The position numbers and the translations under genes are program-made. A stretch of DNA of 64,000 nt from an uncultured Holdemanella sp. (GTDB taxonomy: Bacteria; Bacillota_I; Bacilli_A; Erysipelotrichales; Erysipelotrichaceae): the NCBI GenBank assembly GCA_900754615.1, contig CAAEDN010000065.1, positions 1 through 64,000 on the forward strand, read 5' to 3'. Below, piece by piece: positions 30,181 through 40,288 of this stretch. The notes beneath the pieces were generated by a model that made no database searches, had not been told where the DNA came from, and saw only the letters and a program-made list of their open reading frames with translations. How positions within the stretch are numbered: the first letter of the stretch is position 1; each line of letters begins with the position of its first letter.

Positions 30181-30831
30181 TTATTCTATTTTACCCCAAT
30201 TACTATAGGGTTTCCAATTTTCATAAGGCAACATATGATGTAAATGATCCATCACTTTCGATTGCGAAGAATACAACTGAATGATATCCAATTTTTCTTT
30301 ATAATCTTTCTTGGATAATTTTTTTTCATTCTTTAATTCAGTCTTGTTTTTCTTTGATGTATACTTACCAAAATATACAAGCTGATCGGTCTTATTTTCT
30401 TTTTTTAAAATCATAGTAACATACTTAGATACCTTTTTATGATGGATATGCCCATATTCACCATCTGGATTATGCGTTACAATTTGATTCCAATTCTTAG
30501 AATCAATTTCCTTTTTAATTTCTCTTTGAATATCCTTTTTACAAGATTTCCAGTTATCGCGCTTACCCTTTGTCTTATCTGGAAAAGATAAAATAATTCC
30601 TTTAGAATGTGTTTTTTCCATGACTTTCATAAATTCTTTTTTTCTTTTTTTATTGTTTCCATTTGTGATACACAAAACGGTATAATTCCCATTCATTAAA
30701 TGTGAACCACCCCAAATCGTTTCATCATCCGGATGGGCAACAATCATTAAAGATTCAGGCTCTTTGGCATGAATTACAGATGTATTTAGACAAAGTATTA
30801 AACTTAAGATGCATAATAATAACTTTTTCAC
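30181..30831 (-). CDS. Exported PIG-L family deacetylase
   Basis: PIG-L/LmbE proteins are zinc-dependent deacetylases acting on N-acetylglucosamine-type sugars. The product has the zinc motif AHPDDETIWGG, the NPDGEYGHIHH region and a hydrophobic N-terminal signal (KKLLLCILSLILCL). The start is uncertain: GTG 30831 has a GGTGAT-type site and a classic signal peptide, giving 216 aa, while an in-frame ATG at 30861 would add ten residues. An exported sugar deacetylase in front of a two-component system suggests envelope modification. Confidence 0.85.
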   Translation of the reverse strand: MKKLLLCILSLILCLNTSVIHAKEPESLMIVAHPDDETIWGGSHLMNGNYTVLCITNGNNKKRKKEFMKVMEKTHSKGIILSFPDKTKGKRDNWKSCKKDIQREIKKEIDSKNWNQIVTHNPDGEYGHIHHKKVSKYVTMILKKENKTDQLVYFGKYTSKKNKTELKNEKKLSKKDYKEKLDIIQLYSSQSKVMDHLHHMLPYENWKPYSNWGKIE

Positions 30832-30966
30832 ACTTATCACCAAAAAAATTCTAACAAACATTTCTTAACACTCTACTTATGTATTTCTTAAATCTTCTTA
30901 ATATATTTAGGAAAGTTTAATATTTCCTTTTGTCGATACTTAAGATTTATTTTGTATAGTAAAACC

Positions 30967-33261
30967 ATGAAAAAAAGAGATACGATTTACATTACAATAC
31001 TATTTATATTACCTATTCTATTTGTACTTTGTGTATCCACATATTCCATGTATGGATCGAAGTTAGATTGGTTATCCCAACATGTATCTTTAGCGGATTA
31101 TTTTAGACAGACTAAACAATTACTTCCAGATAGTTTTGCGAATCTTCAAGGACAAACCAATGTCTTTAGCTTTTCGTATTATGGATTATTAAGGCCAGAC
31201 ATTTTAGCTTCTTATTTATTTCCAAATATTCCAATACATTTCTTTATTATAGGTTACGCAACACTTCTATGGTCATCTACAGGCGGACTTTGTTATTGCT
31301 GGCTAAGAAATAAAGAATATAAAGACACAATATGCTTCTTTTCAAGCATATGCTGCATATGCGCCAATTGCTTCTTTCAGTCCCACCAACAAATCATGTT
31401 TATAGAAATTCTTCCCTTTTTATTTCTTTCATTCATTCTAATCGATAAAAATAAAAGACAATGGATCAGCCTATGTATATGCATGGCACTTTTCCATAAT
31501 TATTTCTATACGCCAGGTATGATATTGATTCTGCTTTTATATGATTATGATCAAAATAAGACAGTAAAAGATATGATTGTTCCAATAATTATTGGTATTG
31601 GTATGGCTACAATTTTATGGCTACCAACCGGATATTTGATTTTAAACAATCATAAATCTGTTGTACAAACCAATCTATTCAATTTATTAATTCCAAACTT
31701 TACTCTAAAAGGACTTGTCTATGATAGCTATGGATGTGGATTGACTGTGGTTAGCTGGATTGCCCTATTTCAAGGAATTCAATTTGAAAAGACAAGGAAA
31801 CTATCGATTCTGTTGATTTTAATGTTTGTTTTCCCAATGTTCTCTTATATATTGAATGGAACTTTATATGCACGCACAAAAATATTAGTGCTATGTTTAC
31901 CGCTCGTGCTTATGATCCTTTCCTATTGGTTACAAGAAAGAAAGTTGAATAAAGGTTTACTTGTTTTAGCCAGTTTATTTCTTTGCACCAAAACAACACT
32001 TCTTGGATTATTAATTTCACTTGTGTTTATTGGCTATTACTTTATTGATAAAAAAGAATGTTTAATGATGTATGCCCTTGTACCTATAATTGTTTTTACT
32101 GGATTCAACTACAATCAGTGCTTAGATCCAAAACTCTATAATTCAATTTATTCCAAGGATAAACAAAAATTGATGCAAAGAAATGATTTGAATCAACGAA
32201 CAGCCGATTTAGATCAGGTGGGTTATAGTGTCAATCGTATCTATGGTCTAAAAGAAATGAAGGCATCAAGCTATACGTCAACAAGCAATTCTTTATATAA
32301 TACTTTCATTTATGACATTATAAAGAGTCCAATTTCACAATCCAATCGAACAATCATAACGGATAGTGAGAATTATTTATATTTGAGTATGATGGGGATT
32401 CAAAATGTATTGCGTAAAGACTCTAATTTATATGGATATAAAGAAGTAGATAGTGAAGGAAAATATAAATTATTAAAGAATAAAAATGTATTTCCCATAG
32501 TCTATGTGACAAGTGATACGTTGAGTGAATCTGAGTTTGATAAACTCTTTTATCCATATAATTTGGATACTGTCTATAATCGTACGATTGTGAATGGTGA
32601 AACAAGTAATGAGTATGCCTCAAAGATGAAACTTATAAAGAATTTAGATCAATCGATTGTGATTCAGAACAAAAAGAAAACGAAAAAAACAATACCCATT
32701 GATTTCGATGCTAAAAATAAGCTTATTTGCATTGATTTTGATATAACGAATTATACGAATAAAAAAGTTTTTATATCTATAAATGGAATGAAGAATACAT
32801 TGTCAAAAAAACATTCTGTGTATCCAAACGGAAATAAACATTTTACGTATATTCTTTCTAAAAAAGAATTAAAACAATTTGATGTTACTTTATCGAAGGG
32901 AAAATATAAGATATCCAATATTCGTGTATATACATGTGATATGGATGTGTTTGATCGAGTTGTAACTAAAGTAAAACCATTAAAGACAACTTCTATTTTT
33001 AAGGGGAAAGTAACAACTTCTAAAGATGGGTATTTAATAACTTCATATCCTTATGAAAAGGGATATGAAATTTATATTGATGGAAAGAAGCAGGATGTTG
33101 AAATTGTGAATAAGGCTTTTGTGGGATGCAAAATCAAAAAGGGAAGTCATACAATTACGATTCAATTTCATGCGCCATTAAAAAAACTAGGATTATGTAT
33201 AAGTGTTTTTTCAATTATGATAGGAGGATTCTGGATATGGAAAAAGTTAAAGAATTTATAA
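30967..33261 (+). CDS. YfhO-like membrane glycosyltransferase
   Basis: Large polytopic membrane protein of 764 aa: about a dozen hydrophobic segments in the first 420 residues, then an extracytoplasmic part and one last membrane helix. It resembles Bacillus YfhO, a GT-C type enzyme that moves sugars from an undecaprenyl carrier onto lipoteichoic acid. The polymer here is unknown. No ribosome binding site is visible before ATG 30967; the -10-like TATAGT at 30955-30960 places transcription start close to the ATG. The next two genes, GtrA and GT2, complete a three-part glycosylation cassette. Confidence 0.85.
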   Translation: MKKRDTIYITILFILPILFVLCVSTYSMYGSKLDWLSQHVSLADYFRQTKQLLPDSFANLQGQTNVFSFSYYGLLRPDILASYLFPNIPIHFFIIGYATLLWSSTGGLCYCWLRNKEYKDTICFFSSICCICANCFFQSHQQIMFIEILPFLFLSFILIDKNKRQWISLCICMALFHNYFYTPGMILILLLYDYDQNKTVKDMIVPIIIGIGMATILWLPTGYLILNNHKSVVQTNLFNLLIPNFTLKGLVYDSYGCGLTVVSWIALFQGIQFEKTRKLSILLILMFVFPMFSYILNGTLYARTKILVLCLPLVLMILSYWLQERKLNKGLLVLASLFLCTKTTLLGLLISLVFIGYYFIDKKECLMMYALVPIIVFTGFNYNQCLDPKLYNSIYSKDKQKLMQRNDLNQRTADLDQVGYSVNRIYGLKEMKASSYTSTSNSLYNTFIYDIIKSPISQSNRTIITDSENYLYLSMMGIQNVLRKDSNLYGYKEVDSEGKYKLLKNKNVFPIVYVTSDTLSESEFDKLFYPYNLDTVYNRTIVNGETSNEYASKMKLIKNLDQSIVIQNKKKTKKTIPIDFDAKNKLICIDFDITNYTNKKVFISINGMKNTLSKKHSVYPNGNKHFTYILSKKELKQFDVTLSKGKYKISNIRVYTCDMDVFDRVVTKVKPLKTTSIFKGKVTTSKDGYLITSYPYEKGYEIYIDGKKQDVEIVNKAFVGCKIKKGSHTITIQFHAPLKKLGLCISVFSIMIGGFWIWKKLKNL

Positions 33262-33638
33262 GCTATGGAATCGTGGGAGTTATGACAACTCTTGTGAATT
33301 ATATTGTTTATTTTATTTGTTTAAAAATAGGAATCGATTGGTTGATAAGCAACAGTTTAGCTTGGTTGGTAGCCGTTATTTTTGCGTATTTTTCAAATCG
33401 TAAAGTTGTATTTCATTCAAGTAATGATATGAAAAAAGAGTGTATTGAGTTTTTTGGACTTCGATTTATGACATTACTTGTTGAAAATCTACTATTGGCC
33501 ATTTGTATTGATGGCGTACATATTTCAAATTTATTATCTAAGATTTTAGTCAGTGTGATTACCGTTTTAGCCAATTATTTCTTGTGTAAATCTCATATAT
33601 TTTCTAAGAAGGAGGAAATGTTGTATGAACAAAATTAG
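33237..33638 (+). CDS. GtrA-family flippase
   Basis: GtrA proteins are small four-helix membrane proteins thought to flip undecaprenyl-phosphate sugars. The 133-aa product begins with the family pattern FISYGIVGVMTTLVNY and has AYFSNRKVVF in the middle. AGGAGG at 33222-33227 selects ATG 33237; longer readings upstream are out of context. It overlaps the YfhO gene by 25 bases and the next gene by 14. Confidence 0.92.
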   Translation: MEKVKEFISYGIVGVMTTLVNYIVYFICLKIGIDWLISNSLAWLVAVIFAYFSNRKVVFHSSNDMKKECIEFFGLRFMTLLVENLLLAICIDGVHISNLLSKILVSVITVLANYFLCKSHIFSKKEEMLYEQN

Positions 33639-34545
33639 TGTTGTCGTTCCTTGTTTTAATGAAGAAGAAGTGCTTTCCATGTTTTATAAAAAGACAAGTG
33701 AAGTATTAAATGAAATAGGTGGAATCACCTATGAATTGTTGTTTGTGGATGATGGATCCAAGGACCACACAAAAGATATATTAAGAGCATTAAGTTTAAA
33801 AGATGAACATTGTGAATTTATTTCTTTTTCTAGAAACTTCGGTAAAGAAGCCGCCATGTTTGCAGGATTAAAAAAATCGAGTGGAGACTATGTTGTGATC
33901 ATGGATGCTGACTTGCAGCATCCTCCTGTATTATTAAAAGAAATGTATAAGGCGGTTAGTGAAGAAGGCTATGATTGTTGTGCAGGAAAAAGAGTAGACC
34001 GTACGGGAGAAGGTAAGATTCGTAATTTCTTATCGCATACCTTTTATAAAGTGATGCAGAAGATGTGCAAAATGGATATGAGTGATGGTTGTGGAGATTT
34101 TCGTATGATGTCAAGACAAATGGTGGATGCGATTTTGGAATTAAAGGAATATAATCGCTATATGAAAGGATTATTTTCTTTTGTAGGATTTGATACAAAA
34201 TGGATTGAATTTCATAATGTGCAACGAGCAGCAGGCAATTCTAAATGGAATTTCTCTAAACTATTCGCATATGCGATGGATGGTATGTTTTCCTTTTCTA
34301 TAGCACCGATTGTATGGATTGGTAATATTGGAATAGCCATTATGATTTTATCCATTTTAATGGCAATACTAGGCTTGATGATTCATGTGACTTCTATGTT
34401 TCATCTTGTGTGTTTGATACTGTTCTTGAGTGGGCTTCAAATGTTGTTTGTCGCTATTTTAGGTCAATATACGACAAAAGACTATATGGAAAGTAAACAA
34501 AGACCGATCTATATAGTAAAAGAGACTAGCCGAAATTTAAGCTAG
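33625..34545 (+). CDS. GT2 family glycosyltransferase (GtrB/CsbB/DPM1-like)
   Basis: Transfers a sugar from a nucleotide donor to undecaprenyl phosphate on the inner membrane face. The 306-aa product has the GT-A start [11 protein letters not shown], the metal-binding DAD in [11 protein letters not shown] and two C-terminal membrane helices (about 230-295). Established analogues: CsbB with YfhO in Bacillus decorates lipoteichoic acid with GlcNAc. AAGGAGG at 33610-33616 fits the ATG. Confidence 0.93.
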   Translation: MNKISVVVPCFNEEEVLSMFYKKTSEVLNEIGGITYELLFVDDGSKDHTKDILRALSLKDEHCEFISFSRNFGKEAAMFAGLKKSSGDYVVIMDADLQHPPVLLKEMYKAVSEEGYDCCAGKRVDRTGEGKIRNFLSHTFYKVMQKMCKMDMSDGCGDFRMMSRQMVDAILELKEYNRYMKGLFSFVGFDTKWIEFHNVQRAAGNSKWNFSKLFAYAMDGMFSFSIAPIVWIGNIGIAIMILSILMAILGLMIHVTSMFHLVCLILFLSGLQMLFVAILGQYTTKDYMESKQRPIYIVKETSRNLS

Positions 34546-34555
34546 TCTTTTAATG
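34521..34555. terminator. Bidirectional terminator between GT2 and fucosidase genes
   Basis: GACTAGC at 34524-34530 pairs with GCTAGTC at 34541-34547. There is a T-rich run on the plus strand, and on the minus strand a T-rich tract after the same hairpin. Confidence 0.75.
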
Positions 34556-35783
34556 TGATTTCAATCACCGTGTCAATTGAATCTGGACAATGGTGTGAAT
34601 TGGAATCAATATGGATAAATGTATAGTCAGGAAAACTTTCGGCGTTCCAAGGCGTTTGAATTTTGATTTGAGAATGATCAGACAATCTTCTTATGCTTTG
34701 GATTTTTTCTTTTTTGATTTTAACAGGTATATCAAAAATACTCTCATCTAGAATATGCGCATAGATTATATTTCCCCTTTGTGTATATCGTCCCCATTCC
34801 GGTTTTTCTAATTCACATTTTGTACATCCATAAATAGAATCTTGGTTCAGTTTCATCCATTCCCTGATTTCATTCAATACCTGGATAGATTCTTTAGGAA
34901 ACTGACCTCTGGCATTTGGTCCTACATTTAAAATCATGTTTCCACCTTTAGATACACACTCAACTAGAGTACGAATGATTAGCTTAGCCGATTTATAATT
35001 TGTGTCCTTTGCGCAATATCCCCAATGTTCATTCATAGTGATACAAGCTTCCCAGGGTACTGCAAGACCTTGTGGTGGAATCATTTGTTCGGGTGAGGTA
35101 AAATCACCGGCTGTAAAACTAGGATGAGCATCCATAATGGTTCCTGGATGTACGCCATCTCCTTCTAGACGATTGTCGATGATCATATCTGGTTGGTAAG
35201 TTCTTGCCATAGATACGATTTTGTGGGCATCCCACACATCTTTTGTCATGTTGTCATAAGAAAAGTCAAACCACATGATATCGAGTTTTCCATAGTTTGT
35301 AAGTAATTCTTTGATTTGAGTATGCATATAATTTAAATAATTTGAAAAACAAATCGGTTTATCATATTCTGGATTATTTCTTTCAGGATGATGCTTATCA
35401 TTGTAGTGAGGATAGTCAGGATGATGCCAATCAAGCAGGGAATAATAAAGACCTACCTTTAATCCTTCTTCTCTAAATGCATCTAGAAATTCTTTGACGT
35501 AATCTTTATTTGCCTTCCAATCTGTAGTTTGCGTATCAAACATACAATATCCATCATGATGTTTGGCAGTCATTACGGCATATTTCATACCGGCTGCTTT
35601 GGCCAATTTAGCCCATTGGTGTGGATCAAATAGATCTGGATCAAATTCATTCGCAAAAGGAATATAATCCTCTTCTTTCATTTCTTCGTTGCTTCTTACC
35701 CATTCGCCTCGTGCACAAATGGCATAGATTCCCCAATGAATGAAAAGTCCGAATCTGGATTGTTGAAACTCTGTAATATTCAT
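34542..35783 (-). CDS. GH29 alpha-L-fucosidase
   Basis: Retaining fucosidase releasing fucose from host or dietary glycans. The 413-aa product has the N-terminal [27 protein letters not shown] and the likely nucleophile Asp in [10 protein letters not shown]. There is no signal peptide, so it probably acts on small imported glycans. ATG 35783 is chosen for its AAAGGAGG site; a longer reading upstream overlaps the SRAP gene. It follows that gene by 10 bp on the same strand. Confidence 0.93.
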   Translation of the reverse strand: MNITEFQQSRFGLFIHWGIYAICARGEWVRSNEEMKEEDYIPFANEFDPDLFDPHQWAKLAKAAGMKYAVMTAKHHDGYCMFDTQTTDWKANKDYVKEFLDAFREEGLKVGLYYSLLDWHHPDYPHYNDKHHPERNNPEYDKPICFSNYLNYMHTQIKELLTNYGKLDIMWFDFSYDNMTKDVWDAHKIVSMARTYQPDMIIDNRLEGDGVHPGTIMDAHPSFTAGDFTSPEQMIPPQGLAVPWEACITMNEHWGYCAKDTNYKSAKLIIRTLVECVSKGGNMILNVGPNARGQFPKESIQVLNEIREWMKLNQDSIYGCTKCELEKPEWGRYTQRGNIIYAHILDESIFDIPVKIKKEKIQSIRRLSDHSQIKIQTPWNAESFPDYTFIHIDSNSHHCPDSIDTVIEITLKD

Positions 35784-35793
35784 AATGCCTCCT

Positions 35794-36285
35794 TTAGAAA
35801 AGTGGTTCTTGTAGCTGCTTTGTTTGAAGTGCAATGCCTGGTTTTGACAAGATTTCCTTGGTTTTAGAAATATCCTTTAGCCAAGGATCTATGTCTTCTT
35901 TTTCAAGTATGACTGGCATTCGAGAATGCACAGGTTTTACATATGCATTGGCATTTGTAGTAATAATGACAAGGTGATTATCAATAAGAATTCCCGCAAA
36001 ATAGAGAATGTGGTCGCAAAAAAATTCCACTTTATTTTTACCGGAATTCCATTCGTAAAAGCTTCCCGCAGGCACGATACAGTGCATGGAATCTTTGAAT
36101 AAAGGCTTTTCTAAAAGTGTTTCTTGTCTGGCATTCAAAATTAAATTGTTGGTTTTATACCCAAATGGCACCATTTTCTTTTGGTTTCGAGTAAGTACAA
36201 GACATTTGTCACTTGGATGAATGTCTTTTTCTTCTAAACCAAAGGCTTTGGCTACTTTAGGTGTATATCGAAAGCTTGTACACAT
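35794..36285 (-). CDS. SRAP-family protein (YedK/HMCES-like)
   Basis: SRAP proteins shield abasic sites in single-stranded DNA through a covalent link from Cys2. The 163-aa product begins MCTSFRYTP, so Cys2 is present after Met removal. It keeps LNARQET, the PAGSFYEWN segment and HSRMPVIL with the catalytic His. It is shorter than the usual 200-230 aa, mainly through shorter loops. The pairing with a fucosidase has no obvious logic. Confidence 0.9.
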   Translation of the reverse strand: MCTSFRYTPKVAKAFGLEEKDIHPSDKCLVLTRNQKKMVPFGYKTNNLILNARQETLLEKPLFKDSMHCIVPAGSFYEWNSGKNKVEFFCDHILYFAGILIDNHLVIITTNANAYVKPVHSRMPVILEKEDIDPWLKDISKTKEILSKPGIALQTKQLQEPLF

Positions 36286-36310
36286 ACTAGAAGTATATCA
36301 TAAGGAAGAG

Positions 36311-36362
36311 ATTGTAAGAAATTGTAAAATTGTAATGAAAATAAATGTAAGCGTGATATAAT
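36311..36362 (+). promoter_or_regulatory. Promoter and ATTGTAA repeats before the flavoprotein operon
   Basis: TGATATAAT (TATAAT at 36357-36362) is an extended -10. Upstream, ATTGTAA is repeated three times in the same orientation at 36311, 36321 and 36329, roughly one helical turn apart, as for a binding site of an oligomeric regulator. Confidence 0.5.
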
Positions 36363-36393
36363 CGTATTATATTTGATAGGAAGAAGGGAATAT

Positions 36394-38331
36394 ATGTCAA
36401 AGTGGCCATATGAAAATGAAATTGGACAAACCCAAGAAGACTGTTGTGATGTACTTGTTTTAGGCGGAGGACTTGCTGGTTGTTATTCGGCAATCGCAGC
36501 AGCTCGTAAGGGGAAGTCTGTTATATTGGTTGAAAAAGGTTCAACAGAAAGAAGTGGATCTGCAGGAAGTGGATTTGATCATTGGGAATCAGCTTGTACA
36601 AATCCATGTTCTGAAGTAACACCGGAAGAAATTGCGCATGCCTACATTGATGAACAATCGAAATACAGTAATGGAATTGGACATTATATAGAGTGTCGTG
36701 AAGGGTATGATCGATTATTGGATATGGAGTCTTTTGGAGGAAAGATTCGTGATACTGAAAATGAATTTGAAGGTGCACCATTTCGTGATGAAAAGACAAA
36801 GTTAATGTTTGCGTATGACTATAAAAATAAGTTTACACTTCGTGTCTGGGGAAGTACTTTTAAACCGGCTTTATATAAGGAATTAAAAAAATTAGGTGTA
36901 AAAATATATGATCGAGTTGAGGCAACAGGACTATTAACGGCAGTTGTGGATGGAAAGAAATGTGGGATTGGTGCGATGGGAATGCATACGCGTACAGGTA
37001 AATTTTATGTATTCAAATCAAAAACAACGATTCTTACTATGTCTAGACCGGCTCGTGTTTGGTTGTTTGATTCGGATTTAACAGGTCTTTGTGAATTTAG
37101 GCCTTTTCAAAGTATTGGCTCAGGCCATGCGATGGGATATCGTGCAGGTGTTGAATTTACAATGATGGAAAAAAGTGTGAAGGCTGAATTTAGTGCTTCT
37201 GGAAGAAGCTTTCCACCTTATGGAACAGGAAATAACCATAATACATGGTATGCAGCTACGATGGTAGATGCACGTGGTAAAGAAATTCCTTATGTGGATC
37301 GTGATGGAAATGAGTTAAAAACGGTTTTAGATCGATATATGCCAGCGCCAGGACAGAAATTTTTCTTAAAGGGCGGTGTCATTGATGAGGCAAAATATGA
37401 ATATCGCGGTCCTGAAACCTTAGATTTCGAAGAATTGATGAAGCGAGGCTATAAACTTCCTTTCTATGCAGACCTATCGAAAATGCCAGATTATGAACGA
37501 CGTGTGATTTGGGGTATGATGGTTGGTGAAGAAGGAAAGACAAAAGTACCAATCTTGAAGTATTATACAGAAAAAGGTTTTGATCCGACAAAACACATTC
37601 TTCAAAGTTATGGTACAGGATGGCAATCTGCCAACTTCTTGGATCAAGAAAGACAATTGTTTGGAGCACCTGGAGGTATTATTACCGATTGGAATTTAAT
37701 GACGAATGTAGAAGGAATCTATGCGGCAGGAGATCAATTGTATGCATCAGACTGTTGCGGATATGCATGTGCAACAGGTTATTACGCAGGAAGAAAAGCA
37801 GCAGATGCTTGTGATAATAAAGAAATTGTAGATTATGATGTAATGGATGTAGAAGCAGAAAAGAAACGTTTATATGCACCTTTATATGTTGAAAATGGTA
37901 TGCATTGGAAAGAATTGAATGCAGCCATTGCGAAGTGTATGCAGAATTATTGTGGTGGAATTAAGTGTGAAGATTTATTGCAGGAAGGCTTATCTTTATT
38001 AAATACATATGAAAATGAGATGGTTCCACAATTGTCTTGTACAAATCCACATGATTTAATGCGTACACATGAAGTGCTCGATATTTTACAGGTCGCAAAA
38101 ATGATTATGCAAGCTTGTCTATTTAGAAAATCAAGCAGTGATGAGCTTCATTTTTATCGTAGTGATTATCCTAAAAAAGATCCTGAACAAGATCGTTGTT
38201 TTATCACGATTCGTCAAGAAAATGGTAAGGCGGTTCGTGGTGAAATACCTCTAGATTATTATGGGGATATTCAAACGGAATATGAAAAACGCAATCAGGA
38301 TTATATAAGGGAGGTTTCACATGGAGTTTAA
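36394..38331 (+). CDS. FAD-dependent reductase/oxidase, fumarate reductase or AprA-like
   Basis: Flavoprotein of 645 aa in the FAD_binding_2/succinate dehydrogenase family. The N-terminal Rossmann motif is VLGGGLAGCYSAIAAARKGK near residues 23-42, the ADP-binding end is ILVEKGSTERSGSAGSG, and a second FAD segment near residue 440 is GIYAAGDQLYA. It has no signal peptide and no membrane segment. The next gene encodes a small two-cluster ferredoxin, so the pair resembles AprAB in layout; substrate and direction are unknown. ATG 36394 follows AAGGGA. Confidence 0.82.
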   Translation: MSKWPYENEIGQTQEDCCDVLVLGGGLAGCYSAIAAARKGKSVILVEKGSTERSGSAGSGFDHWESACTNPCSEVTPEEIAHAYIDEQSKYSNGIGHYIECREGYDRLLDMESFGGKIRDTENEFEGAPFRDEKTKLMFAYDYKNKFTLRVWGSTFKPALYKELKKLGVKIYDRVEATGLLTAVVDGKKCGIGAMGMHTRTGKFYVFKSKTTILTMSRPARVWLFDSDLTGLCEFRPFQSIGSGHAMGYRAGVEFTMMEKSVKAEFSASGRSFPPYGTGNNHNTWYAATMVDARGKEIPYVDRDGNELKTVLDRYMPAPGQKFFLKGGVIDEAKYEYRGPETLDFEELMKRGYKLPFYADLSKMPDYERRVIWGMMVGEEGKTKVPILKYYTEKGFDPTKHILQSYGTGWQSANFLDQERQLFGAPGGIITDWNLMTNVEGIYAAGDQLYASDCCGYACATGYYAGRKAADACDNKEIVDYDVMDVEAEKKRLYAPLYVENGMHWKELNAAIAKCMQNYCGGIKCEDLLQEGLSLLNTYENEMVPQLSCTNPHDLMRTHEVLDILQVAKMIMQACLFRKSSSDELHFYRSDYPKKDPEQDRCFITIRQENGKAVRGEIPLDYYGDIQTEYEKRNQDYIREVSHGV

Positions 38332-38575
38332 TTTTGAAAAACAATTATGCAGTGTAAAACCAATTACTTTTGATGAAGATAAATGTATTGGTTGTAATCG
38401 CTGTGTCAATATTTGTCAGTGTGACATTTTAATGCCAGGAAAACCACCAATCGTTGCATATCCTGGTGAGTGTTATTACTGTGGTAGCTGTGTCATGGTG
38501 TGTCCAAAGGATGCAATTCATTTAGAGCATCCATTAATGAATAGAGCTAAATTTGTGCCGGTAAAAGGAGAGTGA
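38321..38575 (+). CDS. 4Fe-4S dicluster ferredoxin subunit
   Basis: 84-aa iron-sulfur protein with CIGCNRCVNICQCD and CYYCGSCVMVCP, enough cysteines for two [4Fe-4S] clusters. It overlaps the flavoprotein gene by 11 bases and has a GGAGG site, so it is very probably its electron-transfer partner, as AprB is for AprA. Confidence 0.92.
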   Translation: MEFNFEKQLCSVKPITFDEDKCIGCNRCVNICQCDILMPGKPPIVAYPGECYYCGSCVMVCPKDAIHLEHPLMNRAKFVPVKGE

Positions 38576-40275
38576 TGGTTATGAAAATCAAAAAAGCAGG
38601 GGCGTTATCGTTGAGTTTATTATTGGGACTTAGTGGTTGTGCAAGTGGTACACAATCAGAGTCTAATGAAAAAACATTGACAGTTGGAACAAGTCAAGAA
38701 ATGAGTGGTGTATTTTCACCGTTATATTATTTGTCTGGTTTTGATGGAGATGTTATTAATTTGATCTATCAAGGCATGTTGAAATATGATGCGAAGAGTG
38801 AATTAAATCCAGACTTGGCAAAGGAAATGCCTACAGTAAGTGAGGATGGAAAGACAGTCACTTTTAAATTGAAAAAGGGGGTTAAATTTAGTGATGGAAC
38901 TAAGTTTACATCAAGTGATGTAAAATACACATTTACAGTTTTATCCGATCCAAGTTATACAGGTTATTTATCAACGGTTCCAAGTAATATTGAAGGATAT
39001 GAAGATTATTATAGTGGAGATGCAAAGGAATTAACAGGTATTGAAACACCAGATGATTATACAGTTGTATTCCATTTATCAAGTCCAATGATTGATGCGG
39101 TTAGTACACTTGGTACGCAGCCAATTTGTTCGGATGAACAATTTAATTATGAGAAGGGTCATACAAAGAAGATTGAAAAGAAATCAGGAGAACCTATTGG
39201 TACAGGTGCTTATAAGTTGAAGTCTTTTGATAAATCAAAGGGAGCTACTTTTGTGAAGAATGATCAATTTGATTTTAAAGACGGTGAATATGATGTAGAT
39301 CGTATTATCATTAAGAAAACAGATTCATCTACAGAACTATCTGAATTGAAGAAAGGAAACTTGGATCTTCTTCCAGCTAATATTGAACAGTCTAAGATTG
39401 GTCAGGCTAGCTTGGATAAAAATTTAAAAGTGTCTAGCTATAAAACAGCTGGAGAAGGCTTCTTAGGTTTTAACTGTGCAAGTGGAACAACAAAAGATCA
39501 AGCAGTTCGCCAGGCTTTGGCATATGCGATTGATCGTGAGTCTTTTGTGGATAACTTCTTTAAATATGAAGAGGCTAGTGATGAAGTGAAGAAAGATTTG
39601 ATTGGTTATGTTCCAGAAGTATATTGGAATCCAGTTAGTAATTTAGTGGGAAGTTATGTGACTGGAGATGAAACGTTAGAAGGATTGACTGTATATCGTT
39701 ATGATTTAGAAAAGGCCAAACAAATTCTTGAGGATGCTGGATGGAAAGTCGGTAGTGATGGAATTCGTGAAAAGGATGGTCAAAAGCTTGAAGTTAAATT
39801 CTTGGTTAGTGTAGATGTTCCTGCTTTGGAAACTTTGATTCCAATGTTTAAAAAATCTTGGTCAGAAATTGGTATAGATTTAAAACAATCTAGCGTTGAT
39901 TATAATACGGTTTTATCAACAATTAGTGATGATGCACAAGTGGATGATTGGAGTATTTACTTTGTGTCTTCTAGCTATCAAGGTGTTATTGATACGGATT
40001 CAAATACAACTTTGGCAACTAAAAATCCATACAACTTCTCTCGTATTCAAGATGAAGAATTGGATAACGATTTAAAGGCTGGTTTAAACACAAGTAGTGA
40101 AGAAGAATCCAAAGAATATTATTCAAAGGCAATGATTCGTGAAAATGAATTGGTTCCTTATTTCCCATTGTATGGTACTAAAGCATTTAACTTATATTCT
40201 AAGCGTGTTTCTGGATTAACAACAGGTCCTGTTTGTATTTGGTCGCAGGCAATGAAAGATGTAAAATTAAAATAG
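38575..40275 (+). CDS. Peptide-binding lipoprotein of an ABC transporter (SBP_bac_5)
   Basis: Extracellular substrate-binding protein, about 566 aa. The N-terminus is a lipoprotein signal with lipobox LSGC, then a linker and the family signature (LKKGVKFSDGTKFTSSDVKYTF). Binding proteins of this class carry oligopeptides or similar ligands; specificity is not readable. No permease or ATPase gene is nearby. The start is ATG 38575, overlapping the ferredoxin stop, or ATG 38581. It is a clear paralogue of the lipoprotein at 58.8 kb. Confidence 0.92.
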   Translation: MVMKIKKAGALSLSLLLGLSGCASGTQSESNEKTLTVGTSQEMSGVFSPLYYLSGFDGDVINLIYQGMLKYDAKSELNPDLAKEMPTVSEDGKTVTFKLKKGVKFSDGTKFTSSDVKYTFTVLSDPSYTGYLSTVPSNIEGYEDYYSGDAKELTGIETPDDYTVVFHLSSPMIDAVSTLGTQPICSDEQFNYEKGHTKKIEKKSGEPIGTGAYKLKSFDKSKGATFVKNDQFDFKDGEYDVDRIIIKKTDSSTELSELKKGNLDLLPANIEQSKIGQASLDKNLKVSSYKTAGEGFLGFNCASGTTKDQAVRQALAYAIDRESFVDNFFKYEEASDEVKKDLIGYVPEVYWNPVSNLVGSYVTGDETLEGLTVYRYDLEKAKQILEDAGWKVGSDGIREKDGQKLEVKFLVSVDVPALETLIPMFKKSWSEIGIDLKQSSVDYNTVLSTISDDAQVDDWSIYFVSSSYQGVIDTDSNTTLATKNPYNFSRIQDEELDNDLKAGLNTSSEEESKEYYSKAMIRENELVPYFPLYGTKAFNLYSKRVSGLTTGPVCIWSQAMKDVKLK

Positions 40276-40288
40276 AGGTGCAGAAAAT

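Noticed and set aside
36346..36359. cre-like TGTAAGCGTGATAT before the flavoprotein gene
   Set aside because: Two mismatches at conserved positions of the consensus, and it overlaps the -10; not strong enough to call.
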